Shown: positions 27,858 to 38,179 of the stretch, piece by piece
How the letters are laid out: every line of letters begins with the position of its first letter
Numbering within the stretch: position 1 is the first letter of the stretch
NCBI RefSeq assembly: GCF_900096975.1
Contig: NZ_FMYQ01000004.1
Location: forward strand, 217,589-281,588
Reading direction: 5' to 3'
Source of the DNA: Paraburkholderia lycopersici
GTDB taxonomy: Bacteria > Pseudomonadota > Gammaproteobacteria > Burkholderiales > Burkholderiaceae
Length of the DNA: 64,000 nucleotides
Notes under the pieces: generated by a model
Database searches by the model: none
The model's input: the letters and a program-made list of their open reading frames with translations, nothing else
What the model was told of the DNA's origin: nothing
Position numbers and translations under genes: made by a program

Positions 27858-28802
27858 ATGCTTGGTGTTCGTAAAGCCGTATTCCCGGTGGCGGGGATCG
27901 ATACGAGTTTTCTTCCGGCAACGAAGGCGAGTCCGAAGGAAATGCTGCCGGTGATCGACAAGCCGCTCATTCAATACGCCGTTGAGGAAGCGATCGGCGC
28001 GGGCATTACCGAGCTGATTTTCGTAACGGGCCGGGGAAAGCGCGTCATCGAAGATCATTTCGACAAATCCTACGAAGTCGAACAAGTACTGAAGGCGCGG
28101 GGCAAACAGGATCTCGTCGGGCTCGTGCAGAGCATCAAGCCCTCCCACGTCGAGTGCATCTACGTTCGGCAAGCCGAGCCCCTTGGTCTTGGTCATGCGG
28201 TGCTCTGCGCGGAAAAGCTCATTGGCGACGAGCCGTTCGCGGTCGTGCTCGCTGACGATCTGCTCGATGGAACGCCGCCGATCCTCGCGCAGATGGTGCA
28301 TATATTCAGCCATTACGATTCGTCGGTTCTTGCTGTCGAGGAATTCGAATCATGCGAATCGACGAGTCACGGCGTAATCGATGGCCGCCACTGGGACGAG
28401 CGCGTCATCAGCGTGAGCCGCATTGTCGAGAAGCCGTCGCCGGAACTCGCGCCGTCCCGTTTCGGCGTTGCCGGACGTTATGTGCTCATGCCCAGCATCT
28501 TCGGACATTTGCGCTCGCTGAAACCGGACTTGAATGGCGAGATTCAATTGACGTCCGCGATTCATTTGATGCGCATGGAGGAACAGGTGCTGGCGTACGA
28601 GTTCGTGGGGAAGCGCTATGACTGCGGCACCAAGCTGGGTTACGTACAGGCGACCGTCGATTTCGCGCTGCGGCATGCGGAACTGCACGAAACGTTCGAT
28701 GCGTGGTTGCGCGAGCGTCTGGGCGGCGCGCAACCGGCTGTCTGGACCACGGGCGAGGCGCTCAATCAGCCTGCTACCCCCGTGACCGGGCTGGCGCACT
28801 AG
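27858..28802 (+). CDS. GalU-like UTP-glucose-1-phosphate uridylyltransferase with altered signature
   Basis: The 314-aa product is a GalU homologue by length and motifs: KEMLPVIDKPLIQYAVEEAI (about 27-46), VVLADDLLD (metal Asp, about 130), RIVEKPSPE and the CGTKLGYVQATVDFAL C-terminal region. GalU makes UDP-glucose from UTP and glucose-1-P. The nucleotidyltransferase signature, normally AGLGTRFLPATK, reads AGIDTSFLPATK here: the second Gly is D15 and the UTP-binding Arg is S17. The bases are unambiguous in this sequence. Activity may be reduced or specificity changed, or it may be a paralogue in an exopolysaccharide context. An AGGTGAGG site precedes the ATG. It is monocistronic. Confidence 0.85.
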   Translation: MLGVRKAVFPVAGIDTSFLPATKASPKEMLPVIDKPLIQYAVEEAIGAGITELIFVTGRGKRVIEDHFDKSYEVEQVLKARGKQDLVGLVQSIKPSHVECIYVRQAEPLGLGHAVLCAEKLIGDEPFAVVLADDLLDGTPPILAQMVHIFSHYDSSVLAVEEFESCESTSHGVIDGRHWDERVISVSRIVEKPSPELAPSRFGVAGRYVLMPSIFGHLRSLKPDLNGEIQLTSAIHLMRMEEQVLAYEFVGKRYDCGTKLGYVQATVDFALRHAELHETFDAWLRERLGGAQPAVWTTGEALNQPATPVTGLAH

Positions 28803-28903
28803 CGTCCTCGCGTGTCCTGGCGCCGTCGCGCGGCTGGCTGCGCAAACTCGCCGGAAGTTATCTGGCTTGTCGGCGGGCCGCCGCCAAAGTGCCGCGTTGT
28901 GGT

Positions 28904-28940
28904 ATAGAACTCGTCTATCGATGGCATTGGCACAATCTCA
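28904..28940 (+). promoter_or_regulatory. Candidate OxyR binding site upstream of katG
   Basis: The sequence has the OxyR spacing ATAG-N7-CTAT-N7-ATTG-N7-CTCA across 37 bp. The first half-site (28904-28918) is a full ATAG/CTAT match and the second is degenerate, 3 of 4 and 2 of 4. It abuts the -35 of the proposed katG promoter, the position expected for an OxyR-activated gene. Confidence 0.65.
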
Positions 28941-28969
28941 TTCAATGTCTTCCCGGTCTGCCATATATT
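28941..28969 (+). promoter_or_regulatory. Candidate katG promoter
   Basis: TATATT at 28964-28969 is a good -10 (5 of 6). With a 17-bp spacer the -35 is TTCAAT (28941-28946), a poor match, as expected for an activator-dependent promoter directly downstream of an OxyR site. Confidence 0.5.
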
Positions 28970-29099
28970 GACGATGCGTCGTTCGCGCCTGCCTGAATGA
29001 CGCATGTCTGCAAACTCCCGGCGTCCCGCGCCTGCGCCATCAGGAATACGCATAAAACGCAAAAGATGTGATCGCCGGTTCGCGTGGTCGGCAATATGA

Positions 29100-31424
<2,325 letters not shown>

Positions 31425-31628
31425 GCGACCGTCCCCGCCCCGTCCAGACCCGATCTCGATGGGGCGGGACTCGCCCGGCCCGCCGTTTTTCTGCGGTACG
31501 GCGCGAAGACGGCGCAGGCAAGGAAGCAATTGGCCGTGGATAACGGCGCTGACCTCGCCGGTCGTTTCCTCAACCTGGTTCGCCGCCGGCTCGTGAGCGT
31601 CGCGCGCGAGGACGAGACAGCCTGATTC

Positions 31629-32396
31629 CTATTGCGAGGCGTTCTTCGCCCGCGCAAGGCTGCACGCGTGGTCTAGCAGACCTTCGGCGGTGCCCGTGCC
31701 GCCGTCCACGTCGAGCCCGCTGTTGACGACGAGCCAGCCGTCGCGCTGTGTATCGGGGCCTGCACCCGTTACGAGTATCGTCTGCGCGGCCATGCTCTGC
31801 TTCGGGCCAAGATCGCGCTCGACTACGCGAAACGGATTGTCGCGGCTCGACAGGCTCGTCACGCGCGTGACGCGGTAGCGCGAGCCGTCGAGCGTGGTCC
31901 AGCGCCATGCGCCCGGCGCGACGTCGCTGAACGCGGTTAGCGCGTTCGTGATGTCGGGGCGCAGGCAATCGACGTGGATGTGTAACTGGTTCTGCGTGCG
32001 GCGCTGCGAGGAATTGATCTCGAGGCCGAGCTGATTGCCGGCGAGTGGCACGCCGAGTTTCGCTTCCACGAGGTGCCCCGCTCCCCATGCGCCAACCCAG
32101 TATTCGGGCGCGCCGCCGTAGAGAATCTCGGGGCTCTCGATACCGGAGACGCGATCGGTCGGAATCAGCAGATACTGAGCGCGGCCGGCGATGTCCTTGA
32201 GCACGGCATAGCGCTTCTGGAAGTCGACCGTGGTGCATGGGCCGGGCTGCCCCTTGTCCCGCATGTTGGGCACGCACTGGCCGCCGACGACTTTCCAGAG
32301 ACCATCGGAGTCGACTGCGGAGAGGCGCACGCAGGCGCCGGTGGCGGCGAGCGCAACGAGTGCCGCCGTGGCCAGAACGAGCCGGGACATCCGCAT
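31629..32396 (-). CDS. cdh: CDP-diacylglycerol diphosphatase
   Basis: Cdh hydrolyses CDP-diacylglycerol to phosphatidate and CMP. The 255-aa product begins with a hydrophobic export signal or anchor (MRMSRLVLATAALVALAATG), then LWKVVGGQCVPN, a stretch typical of the family (PC-TVDF, YLLIPTDRVSGIESPEI). It has the HIT-like histidine motif QLHIHVDC near residue 150 and a C-terminal GPDTQRDGWLVVNSGLDVDGG region. The length matches E. coli Cdh (about 250). A start 9 codons upstream is also possible; neither start has a strong ribosome site. It is convergent with katG. Confidence 0.88.
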   Translation of the reverse strand: MRMSRLVLATAALVALAATGACVRLSAVDSDGLWKVVGGQCVPNMRDKGQPGPCTTVDFQKRYAVLKDIAGRAQYLLIPTDRVSGIESPEILYGGAPEYWVGAWGAGHLVEAKLGVPLAGNQLGLEINSSQRRTQNQLHIHVDCLRPDITNALTAFSDVAPGAWRWTTLDGSRYRVTRVTSLSSRDNPFRVVERDLGPKQSMAAQTILVTGAGPDTQRDGWLVVNSGLDVDGGTGTAEGLLDHACSLARAKNASQ

Positions 32397-32529
32397 GAAA
32401 GGGGCAACGCGCAAGGATCGCATCGGCGCAAAGTGTCTGAGTGGGTTCGATGAAACGCGCCGCAGCGCGACGTTGCGCGCAGTGTAGCGTACCGACCGTG
32501 ACAGCCGCTTGCTCGACGCTGCGGCCGGG

Positions 32530-32835
32530 CTACTTGCTGCGGCGCGGATGAAACCTGACCGGCTGCGTGCTCGAAGCGCCGGTTGGCGCAGGCGGTGGCC
32601 CGCATGTGCCGCACGTGCCGCAACCGTCGCCGCAATCGCCGCTCGCGCCCCTGGGCTGCACGAAGCGCCCAAGGCGTTGCGCGAACCCCCCGCGCTGCGG
32701 GCGCAGCAGCGTGGCGGCCAGCGCGGCCTGGGCGCGCGTCGCCGTTTTCGGCGCGAGCTTGCGCAGCGCATGGACGAGGCTCGCGGCCACGACCGTCGCG
32801 ATCACCGCATATTGCGCAACGAGTCCGGCGCTCAT
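32530..32835 (-). CDS. FeoB-associated Cys-rich membrane protein (101 aa)
   Basis: The start overlaps the feoB stop as ATGA, so the gene is the third member of the feo operon. The product has one N-terminal membrane segment (VAQYAVIATVVAASLVHAL), a basic middle region and a cysteine cluster CGDGCGTCGTCG at about residues 68-79, followed by a Pro/Arg tail. It occupies the position of FeoC but lacks its winged helix. The Cys cluster resembles FeoB-associated Cys-rich proteins, which may bind ferrous iron or an Fe-S cluster and modulate FeoB; that function is inference. Confidence 0.8.
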   Translation of the reverse strand: MSAGLVAQYAVIATVVAASLVHALRKLAPKTATRAQAALAATLLRPQRGGFAQRLGRFVQPRGASGDCGDGCGTCGTCGPPPAPTGASSTQPVRFHPRRSK

Positions 32836-34685
32836 ACGAAGTGCCTCGCGATCTGGTACGTGACGAACGACGCCGCGTAGGCCACGACGAACATGTAGCC
32901 GAATGAAATCACGACCGCGCGCCACGAGCGCGTTTCGCGGCGAATCACGGCAAGCGTGGACATGCATTGCGGCGCGAACGCGAACCACACCATCAGCGAG
33001 AGCGCGCTCGCGAGCGAGAAGTTCTGCGCGAGCGTGTGGCCGAGCGCGGCGATGTCGGTGTCGCCGCCCGCCACCGAGTAGACCGTTGCGAGCGCAGCGA
33101 CCGCCGTTTCGCGCGCGGCGAATGCGGGGATCAGCGAAAGGCTCATCTGCCAGTTGAAGCCGAGAGGTGCGAATGGCACCTGCAGCGCGCGGCCGAGGTA
33201 GCCGGCGATGGAGTAGTCGATGGCGGGCAGCGTCGCGCCTTGCGGCGGCGACGGGAACGTGGAGATGAACCACATCAGCACCGTGAGCGCGAGGATGATG
33301 CCCGTGAGGCGCTTGAGGAAGATTGCGCCGCGCTCCCACAGCCCGATGGCGACGTCGCGTGCGCGCGGCAGGCGGTACGAGGGCAGTTCCATGAGCAACG
33401 CATGCTCGCGGCGGTCGCGACGCAGCTTCTTCATGACCCAGCCCACGGCCATCGCGCCCAGAATGCCGGCCGCGTAGAGCGCGAAAAGCACGAGCCCCTG
33501 CAGATTGAACACGCCGAAGATCGTCCGGTGCGGAATGAACGCGCCGATCAACAACGCATACACAGGCAGGCGCGCCGAGCACGTCATGAGTGGCGCGACG
33601 AGGATCGTGGCCAGCCGGTCGCGCGGATCGGAGATGCTGCGCGTGCCCATCACGCCCGGAATCGCGCACGCGAAGCTCGAGAGCAGCGGAATGAACGAGC
33701 GCCCCGTGAGGCCCACGGCCACCATCATGCGGTCGAGCAGGAAGGCCGCGCGCGGCAGATATCCCGACTCCTCCAGCACGAGGATGAAAAAGAACAGCAC
33801 GAGAATCTCGGGCAAGAAGCCGAGCACCGTGCCTACGCCGCCGAACAGCGCGTCGGTGACGAGGCCGCGCAGCGGGCCGTCGGGCAGCGCCGCGCCGGCG
33901 AGCGCGCCAAGCCAGCCGAAGCCGTCGCCGATGGCGTCGGTGAGCGGCTTGCCGAGCGAGTACACGGCCTGGAACACGAGAAACATCACGAACGCAAGAA
34001 TCAGCGGACCAATCACAGGGTGCAGCGCGAAGCGGTCGATGGCGTCGTCGCGCGCGTCGGTGGCGCGTGGCATCGTCACGGCGCTCGCCAGGATCTCGCG
34101 CACGGTGCCGTGCAGATCGCCGCCGGCCGCCGCGCGGCTCGTCCCCGCCCGCAGCGCTTCAGCGCTCGTGCGGTCGATCAGCTCGATGAGCGCCTGTGCG
34201 CCGCCGCGCCGCACGGCCACGGTCTCGACCACGGGCATGCCGAGCCGGCGCGAAAGCTCGGCGACGTTCACTTCGATGCCGCGGCGCTTCGCGGCGTCCA
34301 TCATGTTGAGCGCGAGGACGATCGGCCGACCCATGCGCTGTACTTCGAGCACGAAGCGCAGGTGCAGCCGCAGATTCGTCGCGTCCGCCACGCAGACGAT
34401 CAGATCCGGCGCGGCCTCGCCCGGATAGCGGCCGCGCAGCACGTCGTGCGTCACGCGCTCGTCGGGGCTCGTCGATTCGAGACTGTAGGCGCCGGGCAAA
34501 TCGAGCAGCCGTACCCTGCGGCCCGAGGGCGTGGCGAAACGCCCTTCCTTGCGCTCGACAGTCACGCCCGCGTAGTTGGCGACCTTCTGGCGCGCGCCGG
34601 TCAGCAGGTTGAAGAGCGCAGTCTTGCCGCAGTTAGGATTGCCGACGAGTGCGACGCGAAGCGGGGCAACGGGAGTCTGGCTCAT
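32832..34685 (-). CDS. feoB: Ferrous iron transport protein B
   Basis: FeoB is the inner-membrane Fe(II) transporter with a cytosolic G domain. The 617-aa product has G1 VGNPNCGKTALFN (about 15-27), a conserved G2 Thr in NYAGVTVERKEG, G3 DLPGAYSL, and G4 LNMMD. The membrane part has the two Gate motifs (RAAFLLDRMMVAVGLTGRSF; FACAIPGVMGTRS) and ends in the MSTLAVIRRETRSW region. It is shorter than E. coli FeoB (773 aa), as is common in Burkholderia. It overlaps feoA and the downstream gene by ATGA at both ends. Confidence 0.96.
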   Translation of the reverse strand: MSQTPVAPLRVALVGNPNCGKTALFNLLTGARQKVANYAGVTVERKEGRFATPSGRRVRLLDLPGAYSLESTSPDERVTHDVLRGRYPGEAAPDLIVCVADATNLRLHLRFVLEVQRMGRPIVLALNMMDAAKRRGIEVNVAELSRRLGMPVVETVAVRRGGAQALIELIDRTSAEALRAGTSRAAAGGDLHGTVREILASAVTMPRATDARDDAIDRFALHPVIGPLILAFVMFLVFQAVYSLGKPLTDAIGDGFGWLGALAGAALPDGPLRGLVTDALFGGVGTVLGFLPEILVLFFFILVLEESGYLPRAAFLLDRMMVAVGLTGRSFIPLLSSFACAIPGVMGTRSISDPRDRLATILVAPLMTCSARLPVYALLIGAFIPHRTIFGVFNLQGLVLFALYAAGILGAMAVGWVMKKLRRDRREHALLMELPSYRLPRARDVAIGLWERGAIFLKRLTGIILALTVLMWFISTFPSPPQGATLPAIDYSIAGYLGRALQVPFAPLGFNWQMSLSLIPAFAARETAVAALATVYSVAGGDTDIAALGHTLAQNFSLASALSLMVWFAFAPQCMSTLAVIRRETRSWRAVVISFGYMFVVAYAASFVTYQIARHFV

Positions 34686-34939
34686 TGCACCGAATCTCCG
34701 GCCGCCGCCAGCTTGACGCTTACCCGCTGCGCTTCCGCGCGGCGCAATGCAAAGCGGGTCGAGCCGATTTGCACGAGCAGCGGGTCGGCGCTCCAGGGTG
34801 CGCGCGCAACCACGCGCACGGGCTCGCCGGGAACGAAGCCGAGATCGCGCAAGCGTTGCGCGATCGGGTCGGGCACATGAATATCCTCGACGCGCTCCAC
34901 GAGGGCGGTCGTTCCTTTGGACAGGTCGGTCAGACGCAT
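34682..34939 (-). CDS. feoA: Ferrous iron transport protein A
   Basis: FeoA is a small cytosolic SH3-like protein required for FeoB function. The 85-aa product begins MRLTDLSKGTTALVERVED and carries the family pattern AQRLRDLGFVPGEPVRVVAR and LLVQIGSTRFALRRAEAQRV. It is the first gene of feoA-feoB-Cys-rich gene. A Fur-box-like palindrome ends 40 nt upstream of its ATG, so iron repression is likely. Confidence 0.94.
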   Translation of the reverse strand: MRLTDLSKGTTALVERVEDIHVPDPIAQRLRDLGFVPGEPVRVVARAPWSADPLLVQIGSTRFALRRAEAQRVSVKLAAAGDSVQ

Positions 34940-34962
34940 AGAGTGGGGACGGCTTGCAACAG

Positions 34963-34979
34963 ATGAGAACTGTTCTCAT
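34963..34979 (-). promoter_or_regulatory. Fur box upstream of feoA
   Basis: ATGAGAACTGTTCTCAT is a perfect 8-1-8 inverted repeat, close to the ATGAGAAT-N-ATTCTCAT form of Fur sites, 24 nt before the feoA ATG. Iron-dependent repression of the operon is the natural reading. Confidence 0.85.
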
Positions 34980-35114
34980 TGTAGCGGCGCGTCAGGGCGC
35001 GTGGCGACAAATGTGCTTTCAGCGGCATGACGCAGGTCGGCAACCGGCCGCCGACAGGGGAACGCGGCGGAAAGTGCGCGTATTTGTCACAGACGGCAGC
35101 GCTTTTCCGTCCCC

Positions 35115-36569
35115 TCAAATTTCGGGCGCGGGCAGTGTGCCAAGAATCTCCTCGAACGCCAGCCCTATTGCGAGCAGTCTGCGGTCGCCGCCGGCCGGCC
35201 CGTCGATTTCCAGCCCGACAGGCAGCCGCCCGTCGATCAAACCCGCCGGCAGCGCGAGGCCCGGAATGCCGGCGTTGCTCGCGGGATCGGTGTTGCGCAG
35301 ATACGCCTCCATCTCGTCGATCGGGGTCGCGCCGTCAATCGAGACGCGAGACGAGCCGTTCATCTCGTCGATCGGTACGGCGGCGAGCCGCGTCGTGGGA
35401 AAGATCAGCGCGTCGAGGCCGCCGGCCGAGAAGGTTTGTGCATACAGTTGTTGCAGACGCGGGCGCCACACCGTCATCGCGCTCTGGTAGTCGCCGCCGC
35501 GTGCGTCGGCGAGCACCGCGTCGTAGGCGGCGCGCACGTCGGGGCTCGCAATGCGCGTGGCGACGTCGGCCACGCTTTGCACGGGCGCGCGATTCGCGAC
35601 GAGCCACGCTTGTAGATCGTCGATCGGCTCATGCAATGCGATCGCGTAGCTCACCCGGTCGTTGAGCGCGAGCAGTTCGCCCATCTCGACCGGCACGAGC
35701 GTCACGCCCGCGGCTTCGAGCTTCGCGAGCGCGGCGCGCGCCACGTCTTCGAGCGCCGCTTCGAGTCCTTCCCAGAGCGGCGCGGGCAGGCCGATGCGCA
35801 GATTCGTCACGGCGGCCTGCGCGAGCGGCCCGTGCCCGGTGATGACGGCGTCGAGCAGCGCGACATCGGCGACGGTGCGCGCCATCGGCCCGACCGTGTC
35901 GCGCGTGTGGCTGATCGGCACGACGGCGTGCGGGTCGTGATAGCGACGCTGCGTGCCGCCGTCGCCCACGCTCGGGCGCATGCCGACGATGCCGCTCAGC
36001 GCGGCGGGAATGCGCGTGGAGCCGCCGGTGTCGGTACCGAGTCCGGCGGGCGCGATGCGCGCCGCGATGGCGGCGGCCGTGCCGCCCGACGAGCCGCCGG
36101 GAATTCGTTCGGGATCCCAGGGATTACGCACCGGGCCCGCGTGCGGCGCGAGGTTCGTGCTCGTAATGCCGAATGCGAGTTCGTGCATGTTGGCTTTGCC
36201 GAGCAAGATCGCACCGGCGTCGACGAGGCGCTGCACCGAAGGCGCATGGCGCGCGGGAATGAAGCCTTCGAGCGCGGGCGTACCCGCGGAGGTCTGCAGT
36301 CCGCGCGTATTGATGTTGTCCTTCACGACGACGGGCAGCCCCGCGAGCGGCAGACGCGCTCGCTCGTTCGCGCCGAGCGCGTCGATGCGCTGCGCGGCGG
36401 CGAGCGCGCCTTCCACGTCGAGCACGGTGAGCGCATTGAGGTTGGACAGCGCCTGCGCACGCGCAAGCAGCGTGGCGACATAGTCGGCGGCTTCGAGCTG
36501 CCCCGTGCGGATGGCTTCGACGGCTTGCGTCGCGCTCAGTTCCAGTTGCTGGTCGACAGTCCAGGTCAT
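35115..36569 (-). CDS. Amidase-signature family amidase
   Basis: The 484-aa product belongs to the amidase-signature hydrolases (Ser-cisSer-Lys triad). The Lys is in GLPVVVKDNINTRGLQTSAG (about 78-97), the signature runs from GGSSGGTAAAIAARIAP to GLGTDTGGSTRIPAALSGI (about 160-200), and the nucleophile Ser lies in GGSTRIP. Such enzymes hydrolyse a range of amides; the substrate cannot be named. The frame runs 14 codons further upstream, but this ATG has AGAAGG ahead and fits the family. It is 56 nt downstream of the ferritin-like gene on the same strand. Confidence 0.9.
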   Translation of the reverse strand: MTWTVDQQLELSATQAVEAIRTGQLEAADYVATLLARAQALSNLNALTVLDVEGALAAAQRIDALGANERARLPLAGLPVVVKDNINTRGLQTSAGTPALEGFIPARHAPSVQRLVDAGAILLGKANMHELAFGITSTNLAPHAGPVRNPWDPERIPGGSSGGTAAAIAARIAPAGLGTDTGGSTRIPAALSGIVGMRPSVGDGGTQRRYHDPHAVVPISHTRDTVGPMARTVADVALLDAVITGHGPLAQAAVTNLRIGLPAPLWEGLEAALEDVARAALAKLEAAGVTLVPVEMGELLALNDRVSYAIALHEPIDDLQAWLVANRAPVQSVADVATRIASPDVRAAYDAVLADARGGDYQSAMTVWRPRLQQLYAQTFSAGGLDALIFPTTRLAAVPIDEMNGSSRVSIDGATPIDEMEAYLRNTDPASNAGIPGLALPAGLIDGRLPVGLEIDGPAGGDRRLLAIGLAFEEILGTLPAPEI

Positions 36570-36625
36570 GCAGCCTTCTCCTTGCGGCCGTGGGCGATGC
36601 GCGCGCCGCATTGCCGCCTGTTGCG

Positions 36626-37546
36626 CTACTTCTTCATGAAGCGCAGTGCGAAGCGCGCGAGCGCGGGCACGAGCGTGGGGCGCAGCAGGCGCGCGTCGTA
36701 GCCGCTCATGCGCTCCTCGTTCTCTTTGAGGCAGAGCTCGATCATCTCGCGCGGCTTGAGCGAATTGCCCAGCACCTCGCGGTTCGCGGGCAGGAAATTC
36801 GAGTCGTGGGCAACGCCGTTCGCGTCAATGCCGCGCGCGATCGCGAGCCGCTCCCACACCAGCATGAACCAGATGGCGGCAACGCGCACCGAGTGCCACG
36901 GTCTGCGCCACCACGGCATGGTCTTGCGATACCACGCGACCCAGTTGACGAAAAAGAGGATGTGGCGCGCCTCTTCCTGGATCACCGGCTCGAAGGTCTC
37001 GACGAGGTCCTGCGGAAAGAAACCCGAGCGCTGCGCCGAACGAAACAGCCCGAATGCGAAGAAGCTGTCGATGCACTCGCTATAGCCGGTGAACATCCAC
37101 GCCCATTCCACTTTCCTGGGCGGCGGATACACGGGTTCAGGCGCAAGTTCGATGCCATAGGCGCGCACGAGATGCGAAAGCACGACCTTGTGGCGCGCTT
37201 CCTCGGCGGCATCCATTTCGATCGCCTCGCGCAGCAGCGGGTCGTTCACGGTTTGCGCGTAAGTCTGCACGCGGATCGATGCGCGGCCTTCGGTCTGCAC
37301 GGCGATGTCCCAGATCGGCAGCGACGTGAGGCGCCTGAGCGCGTCGGGCTCGAGCCTCGGCCAGTCGAGCACGGCGGGGCGGTACGGATCGTGGGTGTCG
37401 AGCAGCATCCGGCAGAACATCTTGCGGTGTTCGTCCGATCCGATGCTGATGGGCCCTGGCGTGTCGTGAGTCCAGCGGCGCAGCGCGGCATCCTGGTCGG
37501 AGACGAAGGCTGCGCCTTCGTCCGGATGCGTCAGGGTTTCGGACAT
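36626..37546 (-). CDS. Ferritin-like diiron-domain protein (306 aa)
   Basis: The product has the two helix motifs of diiron ferritin-like proteins: EMDAAEEARHKVVLSHL (about 110-126) and PVIQEEARHILFFVNWVAW (about 190-208), each an E-x-x-R-H type pair that can bind iron. It is soluble apart from a hydrophobic helix (VRVAAIWFMLVWERL). Related Burkholderia proteins are annotated only as ferritin-like; the oxygenase, oxidase or storage role is unknown. It precedes the amidase gene and may be cotranscribed with it. Confidence 0.8.
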   Translation of the reverse strand: MSETLTHPDEGAAFVSDQDAALRRWTHDTPGPISIGSDEHRKMFCRMLLDTHDPYRPAVLDWPRLEPDALRRLTSLPIWDIAVQTEGRASIRVQTYAQTVNDPLLREAIEMDAAEEARHKVVLSHLVRAYGIELAPEPVYPPPRKVEWAWMFTGYSECIDSFFAFGLFRSAQRSGFFPQDLVETFEPVIQEEARHILFFVNWVAWYRKTMPWWRRPWHSVRVAAIWFMLVWERLAIARGIDANGVAHDSNFLPANREVLGNSLKPREMIELCLKENEERMSGYDARLLRPTLVPALARFALRFMKK

Positions 37547-37610
37547 GGAGCGTAGGAGGCGAAGAGGGTATGACTCCTATTCTGTCACAGTCGTAAGGAA
37601 GTCTGCGCCG

Positions 37611-37826
37611 TCACGCGCAGCGGCGCTGCTGGCCGATCCACATGCGCGCCCAGCGGCAGGCGTAGGCGAGCGCGTGCCTTTCCTCGAAGAAATAATCGAG
37701 CTCGTCGAACGAATGCTGCGCGCCCGGCTGCGTGCCGATCGTCAGATTGGCGGCAAAGAGGCCGTTGGGGAGCCGCTGTGCGCTGGGTGCGACGAAGTAG
37801 CCCTTGTAGCGTAATGGTGTGTTCAT
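37611..37826 (-). CDS. Small hypothetical protein (71 aa)
   Basis: An AGGAA 9 nt upstream of the ATG and a tidy composition support this gene. The product MNTPLRYKGYFVAPSAQRLP continues through NGLFAANLTIG and FDELDYFFEERHALAYACRWARMWIG. It looks like a small alpha/beta protein with aromatic residues and no export signal. I do not recognise it. It lies 64 nt upstream of the ferritin-like gene on the same strand. Confidence 0.7.
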   Translation of the reverse strand: MNTPLRYKGYFVAPSAQRLPNGLFAANLTIGTQPGAQHSFDELDYFFEERHALAYACRWARMWIGQQRRCA

Positions 37827-38179
37827 GGCCGCATTTCCTGCTGACTACCGCTGATTTCCTGCCGGGTTTGCGTTCTGGGCACTCCGCTCCGGCATGTGGC
37901 GCGTTTGCCGGCACCGATCAGCGTATGGGCCGCCGTGTGCCGACGGAACCGATGACTCGTCGCAAGCAAATCACGTGCGGCCTGGAACGGCCAGCAGGAT
38001 GATCCGGATGAGGCGGGCTGGAATCCGGCTTCAATGTGGACTGGGCCGCGCGCGGCGTCTGTGGGATGGCGCACGTGGCACGCGCCGCGCGGCGCGTTCA
38101 ATGTGGGCTGGGGAACGTTTGCCGCACCGCATTCGCTCGGCGGCGCGCGCGGTGGGCAAGGGGGAGATGAGGCAGCGGG
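37827..38179. other. 353-bp region, no gene seen
   Basis: Only GC-driven open frames without ribosome sites are present. An imperfect direct repeat of about 15 bp, TTCAATGTGG-CTGGG (38031 and 38098), is the only structure noticed. Confidence 0.45.

Noticed and set aside
31434..31468. Possible terminator after katG
   Set aside because: An 8-bp CCCGCCCC/GGGGCGGG stem with a 19-nt loop is not followed directly by a T-tract.
31536..31625. 29-codon plus-strand frame after katG (GTG start, LAGRFLNLVRRRLVSVARED)
   Set aside because: AAGGAAG lies ahead and the sequence is amphipathic, but it is too short to separate from chance.
32967..34880. 637-codon frame antisense to feoB
   Set aside because: Shadow frame, extremely rich in Arg/Glu/Ala/His, with no domain.
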